A DNA stretch of 34,656 nucleotides from JBBAAP01 sp043808305 (GTDB lineage: Bacteria > Planctomycetota > MHYJ01 > JACQXL01). Below, piece after piece: positions 32,096 through 34,656 of this stretch. The DNA is taken from positions 1 to 34,656 of the forward strand of contig JAZDFB010000131.1 of NCBI GenBank assembly GCA_043808305.1, read 5' to 3'. Below the pieces are notes generated by a model, which did not search any database, was not told the DNA's origin, and saw only the letters and a list, made by a program, of their open reading frames with translations. Each line of letters opens with the position of its first letter. The first letter of the stretch is position 1. A program made the translations under genes and the position numbers.

Positions 32096-32146
32096 CCCGC
32101 TAATGCGGGATAAGGAACACTAACTCGCTATGCTCGAAGTGTTCCT
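32096..32146 (+). repeat. Palindromic element copy 3 (best-formed)
   Basis: The hairpin CCCGC-TAAT-GCGGG (32096-32109) and ATAA are followed by a perfect 9-bp inverted repeat, AGGAACACT (32113-32121) with AGTGTTCCT (32138-32146), around the loop AACTCGCTATGCTCGA (32122-32137). Just upstream, TACGCAGATTT is repeated around GCCCTATGGGC (32031-32066). It lies between argC and argJ. Confidence 0.75.
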
Positions 32147-32174
32147 AATAATTTCTTGGTCTCCTTATTAAATT

Positions 32175-32199
32175 ATCCGTGTTAATCTGTGGCTATAAT
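32175..32199 (+). promoter_or_regulatory. AATCTGTG-type repeat with TATAAT directly before argJ
   Basis: ATCCGTGTTAATCTGTGGCT (32175-32194) matches the right half of 2489-2508. The end of the repeat runs into a perfect TATAAT (32194-32199) whose last base is eight bases before the A of the argJ ATG. No SD is present. This placement would start the transcript at or next to the ATG; no good -35 box is seen. Confidence 0.4.
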
Positions 32200-32206
32200 T
32201 GTATAA

Positions 32207-33433
32207 ATGAATAAAATATCAGGTTCGGTAACAGCTCCCAAGGGATTCCTGGCCGCCGGCGTCAAGAGCGGCATCAAGCCCAATAAGCTTGATTTGGGCC
32301 TGGTTTTCTCCAAGGTCCCGGCGCTGGCCGCCGGGGTTTTTACCACCAATGAAATAAAGGCCGCGCCGGTCGAAATCTGCCAACAGTACCTTAAGCATGG
32401 TCTGGCCCAGGCCATCATAGTCAACAGCGGCAACGCCAATTGCCTGACCGGCCGGACCGGATTCAACCAGGCCGTTGCTGTTACCAAACAACTGGCATCC
32501 AGGCTGATGATTAAAACGGAATACGCCCTGATAGCCTCCACCGGCGTCATCGGCAAACCATTCCCGGCTGATAAAGTAATGAGGGCCATACCGGCACTGG
32601 TCAATAAACTCAGCCGGACCGGCGACCTCACCGCCGCCAAGGCCATTATGACCACCGACCTCTACCTCAAGAAGGTGGCAGTGAGCGTAAAAATAGGCGG
32701 CCGCGACGTTAAAATCGGCGGCATAGCCAAGGGCTCCGGCATGATATATCCCAATATGGCCACGATGCTGTGTTTCCTGACCACGGACGCCCGTATCGAA
32801 CCGTCAGCATTAAGGCAGGCCCTGCGCGATGCGGTCAACGAATCCTTCAACTCTATAACGGTTGACGGCGATATGAGCACCAACGATACCGTGATTATCC
32901 TGGCCAATGCGCAGGCCGGCAACCCGGCCATAAAGTCCGGCTCCAAAGATTATAAGATATTCTACGAAGCGGTCAAATACGTTGCTCTCTTTTTGGCAAA
33001 GGAGATAGTCCGTGACGGCGAAGGCGCCAGCAAGTTTGTCGAGATAGAAGTGACCGGCGCCAGAAGCGACGCCGACGCCGGGAAGATAGCCGACCGGATT
33101 GCCAATTCCAGCCTGGTCAAGACGGCCATCGCCGGCGAGGACCCCAATGTCGGCAGGATTGCCTCCGCCGCCGGAGCGGCCGGGGTCAAGTTCGACCCCT
33201 CAAAAATGGATATACGTCTAAGCAGTTCGGCCCTGAGCTCACTGCCGAAGGGCGGTCTGCAGATAATGAGCCGCGGCCAGATACACGACCAAGCTCGGCC
33301 CCAGGCCCGCCGGTTATTGCTGAACAAGGCCATCAAGATATCCGTCAACCTGAATTCCGGCAAGGGCAGCGCCGTCAACTGGACCTGCGATTTGACTGAA
33401 GGTTACATAAAGATAAATGCAAAATATAATTAA
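32207..33433 (+). CDS. argJ: Bifunctional ornithine acetyltransferase / N-acetylglutamate synthase
   Basis: The 408-residue precursor has the ArgJ marks: VTAPKGFLAAGVKSGIK at the start, IIVNSGNANCLTG, STGVIGKPFP, IMTTDLYLKK and the autoprocessing site GSGMIYPNMATML with the nucleophile Thr186 in MATML, where the chain splits into alpha and beta subunits. The C-terminus shows GEDPNVGRIASAAGAAG. It moves acetyl from N-acetylornithine to glutamate, making the pathway cyclic; whether it can also use acetyl-CoA cannot be decided here. It overlaps argB by 17 bases. Confidence 0.95.
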   Translation: MNKISGSVTAPKGFLAAGVKSGIKPNKLDLGLVFSKVPALAAGVFTTNEIKAAPVEICQQYLKHGLAQAIIVNSGNANCLTGRTGFNQAVAVTKQLASRLMIKTEYALIASTGVIGKPFPADKVMRAIPALVNKLSRTGDLTAAKAIMTTDLYLKKVAVSVKIGGRDVKIGGIAKGSGMIYPNMATMLCFLTTDARIEPSALRQALRDAVNESFNSITVDGDMSTNDTVIILANAQAGNPAIKSGSKDYKIFYEAVKYVALFLAKEIVRDGEGASKFVEIEVTGARSDADAGKIADRIANSSLVKTAIAGEDPNVGRIASAAGAAGVKFDPSKMDIRLSSSALSSLPKGGLQIMSRGQIHDQARPQARRLLLNKAIKISVNLNSGKGSAVNWTCDLTEGYIKINAKYN

Positions 33434-34274
33434 AAAAGCCGCGGTTCTGATAGAAGCCATACCATACATCAGGAAGTTCCGCAATACCGTCACCGTGCTC
33501 AAGCTGGGCGGCAGTTTGGAGGACAACGCCCCGGCCATCAACGGAATCCTCAAGGACATCATATTCCTGAGTTCGGTCGGCATCAAGCCGGTGCTGATAC
33601 ACGGCGGCGGACGGCGCATCAGCGCCCGGATGGAACAGGCCGGGCTGGTGCCCAAGTTCCTGGACGGGCTCAGGGTGACCGACCGGGCCGCCATCAAGAT
33701 TGTCAAAGAAGTGCTCTATAAAAGGAACCTGGAATTGACCCGTCAGTTCAACCACCTGGGCTGGAAAGCCCGGTCGCTGTGCGGCAAGCGGAACGAGATA
33801 ATCTGGGCCGAGAAACTTATGCCCCACGGCAAGGACATCGGCTTTGTCGGCGAGGTCTCCTCGGTCAATATCAGGCCGATTATCAAGGCCTTCAATTACG
33901 GCGAGATACCGGTGCTGACGCCGCTGGGTTTCGGTAACGACGGCCAGACCTATAACATCAACGGCGACCAGGCCGCCTGCGACATCGCCGCCGCCCTGAA
34001 GGCCGAAAAGTTCGTTCTGATTACCGATGTCAAGGGCATCCTCAGGGACAAGTCCGACGAGTCGACCATCATCCCCACGCTGACCGCCGCCAAGGCCCGG
34101 GCATTGATTAAGAAAGGCATAATCAATACCGGGATGATACCCAAGGTAAAATCCATCATCAGCGCCCTGGGCAACGGCGTCAAAAAGACACATATCATTG
34201 ACGGCAAGATACCGCACGCCATCCTGCTGGAAATATTCACCGATAAAGGCATCGGAACCGAGATAGTCAGATGA
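33417..34274 (+). CDS. argB: N-acetylglutamate kinase
   Basis: A 285-residue amino-acid kinase with TVLKLGGSLEDN (phosphate-binding start, about 23-34), VLIHGGGRRISARME, the substrate region around LRVTDRAAIKIVKEVL, NINGDQAACDIAAAL and a LITDVKGIL block. It phosphorylates N-acetylglutamate, the second step of arginine synthesis and the usual point of feedback control. The N-terminal helix (about 1-20, KKAAVLIEAIPYIRKF) is of the type found in arginine-sensitive hexameric enzymes. The 17-base overlap with argJ indicates coupling. argD does not follow. Confidence 0.95.
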   Translation: MQNIIKKAAVLIEAIPYIRKFRNTVTVLKLGGSLEDNAPAINGILKDIIFLSSVGIKPVLIHGGGRRISARMEQAGLVPKFLDGLRVTDRAAIKIVKEVLYKRNLELTRQFNHLGWKARSLCGKRNEIIWAEKLMPHGKDIGFVGEVSSVNIRPIIKAFNYGEIPVLTPLGFGNDGQTYNINGDQAACDIAAALKAEKFVLITDVKGILRDKSDESTIIPTLTAAKARALIKKGIINTGMIPKVKSIISALGNGVKKTHIIDGKIPHAILLEIFTDKGIGTEIVR

Positions 34275-34281
34275 TAGTTTG

Positions 34282-34357
34282 TGGCGCCATGGCGCCAATA
34301 AGGCGTCCCCGGGATTTGGTTAATTTATGTAATCTGTGGCTGGTGTTAATTCGTGGT
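34282..34357. repeat. 16-bp perfect palindrome and AATCTGTG-type repeat after argB
   Basis: TGGCGCCATGGCGCCA (34282-34297) is a perfect palindrome and recalls the inner GCGCC/GGCGC stem of the murF element. ATGTAATCTGTGGCT (34327-34341) and GTTAATTCGTGGT (34345-34357) belong to the repeat class seen before argJ and at 2489. No T-run follows the palindrome, so it is not a typical terminator. The rest of 34358-34515 is G-rich and then AT-rich without a convincing gene. Confidence 0.55.
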
Positions 34358-34515
34358 ATGGGCGGGGCAAGGGGAATAAGTAGAAGAATATTCGGGGCGG
34401 TGGCGGGGGGGGGTAGCGGGGAAATAGCGGACTCTAGGGGATGGGATCTATCTGCCGACAGGCAAGTGTGTTCCTGACCCTAGGATAAAGTATACAACTA
34501 CTTGAAAATAATTCT

Positions 34516-34656
34516 ATGATAAAACTAATAATTGATTATGGCAAAATATATTTTTTAGGATTAATTCTAATCATTTTGCTTGGATGTAGCAAATCTGAAA
34601 TAAATATTTCAACTCATGCTATTAACCCTGTAACGTTGGAGAAACCAGAGGAAATT
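34516..34656 (+). CDS. N-terminal part of a lipoprotein (runs off the window)
   Basis: Forty-seven codons are open to the window edge. The translation is a lipoprotein signal peptide: MIKLIIDYGKIYF, a hydrophobic core LGLILIILLGC whose LLGC lipobox gives the lipid-modified Cys24, then polar KSEINISTHA. It should be anchored in a membrane on the periplasmic side. No function can be inferred from so short a piece. It is much more AT-rich than argB. The SD is not obvious. Confidence 0.6.
   Translation, partial: MIKLIIDYGKIYFLGLILIILLGCSKSEINISTHAINPVTLEKPEEI

Noticed and set aside
34282..34297. Terminator after argB
   Set aside because: The palindrome is perfect but has almost no loop and no following T-run.
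33375..34298. Long minus-strand frame (307 codons) opposite argB
   Set aside because: It mirrors argB codon usage, has no family resemblance and argB itself is unambiguous.
34271..34477. 68-codon frame overlapping the argB stop
   Set aside because: It translates the palindrome and AATCTGTG repeat; the product is glycine/arginine-rich, without family features or SD.

Overview
The window looks like chromosomal DNA from an uncultured, Gram-negative-type bacterium. Evidence for a diderm envelope: an O-antigen/polysaccharide ABC exporter, a heptosyltransferase-like GT9 enzyme, a meso-diaminopimelate-type MurE, a TatA and a lipoprotein. A truncated dcw cluster, many unfamiliar small proteins, weak or absent Shine-Dalgarno (SD) sequences before several genes and abundant intergenic palindromes would fit a Planctomycetota/PVC-like or other candidate lineage. 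That placement is inference; no rRNA or universal marker lies in the window.

Layout. (1) 44-9544, + strand: surface polysaccharide locus with a DUF362 protein, an SMR/ArnE-like small membrane protein, a Wzm/Wzt-like ABC exporter pair, a methyltransferase, a truncated methyltransferase remnant, two large multidomain glycosyltransferases and a GT9 transferase. (2) 9512-13847, - strand: a four-gene block read from a promoter at about 13,890: rfbB (dTDP-glucose 4,6-dehydratase), a secreted HExxH peptidase-like protein, a PilT/PilU-like ATPase and a receiver-PilZ protein. (3) 13971-20153: tatA, a DHH/NrnA-like phosphoesterase, a GlyA-GcvT fusion (serine hydroxymethyltransferase plus aminomethyltransferase in one 1036-residue chain), an RluD-family pseudouridine synthase and an unknown protein. 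(4) 20469-29707, + strand: a shortened division/cell-wall (dcw) cluster mraZ - unknown orf - rsmH - ftsL - ftsI - murE - murF - mraY - ftsW, without murD, murG, murC, ftsQ, ftsA or ftsZ. (5) 29794-30609: an exported repeat protein. (6) 30990-34274: argC-argJ-argB. (7) 34516 to the end: the start of a lipoprotein gene.

How the genes work together. Region 1 would assemble a glycan in the cytoplasm and export it; rfbB in region 2 supplies a dTDP-deoxysugar precursor. Region 4 makes the UDP-MurNAc-pentapeptide and lipid I and carries the FtsW/FtsI septal synthase pair. Region 6 covers three arginine steps, with ArgJ recycling the acetyl group.

The most unusual signal is a set of dispersed palindromic elements. 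At least five stem-loops share a loop close to AACTCGCTATGCTCGA, while their arms differ between copies; in four of the five the arms flanking the loop remain self-complementary. A second hairpin module with compensatory arm changes occurs between mraY and ftsW and again inside murF, where it appears to add about 40 in-frame residues. A second repeat class (AATCYGTG-type words) sits directly upstream of several start codons that lack an SD sequence.
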